From NCBI RefSeq assembly GCF_041146795.1, contig NC_135183.1, positions 18,108,840 through 18,172,839 on the forward strand: a stretch of 64,000 nucleotides of DNA, written 5' to 3'. Made by a program: the position numbers and the translations under genes. Of this stretch, positions 63,697 to 64,000 are shown in pieces. The stretch's first letter is position 1. Each line of letters begins with the position of its first letter. The notes below the pieces were generated by a model. It did no database searches, was not told the origin of the DNA, and saw only the letters and a list, made by a program, of their open reading frames with translations. The stretch is from Maylandia zebra. Lineage: Eukaryota > Chordata > Actinopteri > Cichliformes > Cichlidae.

Positions 63697-64000
63697 TATT
63701 AGGTCTGCTCGATTATGGCAAAAATGATAATCATGATTATTTTCACTGAAATTGAGATCTCGATTATTTGACGATATTTATTTAACAATAACAATGTATT
63801 GAATAATGACTTTAAAGATTGTCAAAAAAATATAAAATAGTGTGCAAATACTGATAACAGTGCAAATGTTTGCAATATAAAAAATACATGAAAAATGTAA
63901 ACATCTATGTTTAGTGAACTTTGCAGTGTTGCTCTGTGGTGCAGCTACGACACTGTAGCAAAGTTTACACACTATGTCTACTTGATCCACGTCTGACTCC
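63697..64000. repeat. hAT-like MITE, left part, cut by window end
   Basis: Starts TAGGTCTGCTCGATTATGGC and continues AATGATAATCATGATTATTTTCACTGAAATTGAG, the familiar left end of a fish hAT MITE family. The other end lies outside the window. Confidence 0.6.

Overview
The window reads as chromosomal DNA of a ray-finned fish. Genes are split by GT-AG introns and nearly every interval carries vertebrate transposon debris (Ty3/gypsy and solo LTRs, L1-, L2- and RTE-type LINEs, tRNA-headed SINEs with an L2-like tail, several hAT families, Tc1 and pogo). The teleost-type adjacent MHC class II alpha and beta genes and a TBK1 close to the human protein point the same way. A percomorph, perhaps a cichlid, is my inference; no species-specific marker was tested.

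Layout. 1-3845: 3' half of a Ty3/gypsy element with its 3' LTR. 3846-7520: patchwork of repeats including a minus-strand solo LTR with a 5-bp target duplication. 7666-8722 and 10080-11710: complete, divergent MHC class II alpha and beta chain genes, same strand, about 1.4 kb apart. 12070-14590: LINE and SINE remnants. 14590-23330: a nested block in which an RTE-like LINE was split by a minus-strand L1 (16-bp target duplication), which itself holds a solo LTR, SINEs and a GC-rich segment. 24132-29321: four DNA transposons, one hAT inside another, with exact 8-bp duplications, plus a Tc1 element. 31560-46200: the TBK1 gene, 20 coding exons encoding 723 residues, with an old hAT and a SINE in one intron.

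47806-59400: a small replication-dependent histone cluster. It holds a truncated H3 joined to a headless H1, a divergent H2A/H3.2 pair with a shared CCAAT-rich promoter, an H2A pseudogene fragment, H4 and a second H2A. Those with 3' ends intact carry the histone mRNA stem-loop. A pogo element and hAT pieces sit inside the cluster. 60690-63663: first two exons of a gene I could not name, with a YY1-type start region; it continues beyond the window.

Functionally, the host genes fall into antigen presentation to CD4 T cells (class II pair), innate nucleic-acid sensing (TBK1, upstream of IRF3 and NF-kB), and S-phase chromatin supply (histones). The window gives no evidence that they are co-regulated. 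Most of the rest is mobile-element sediment whose relative ages can be read from who interrupts whom.
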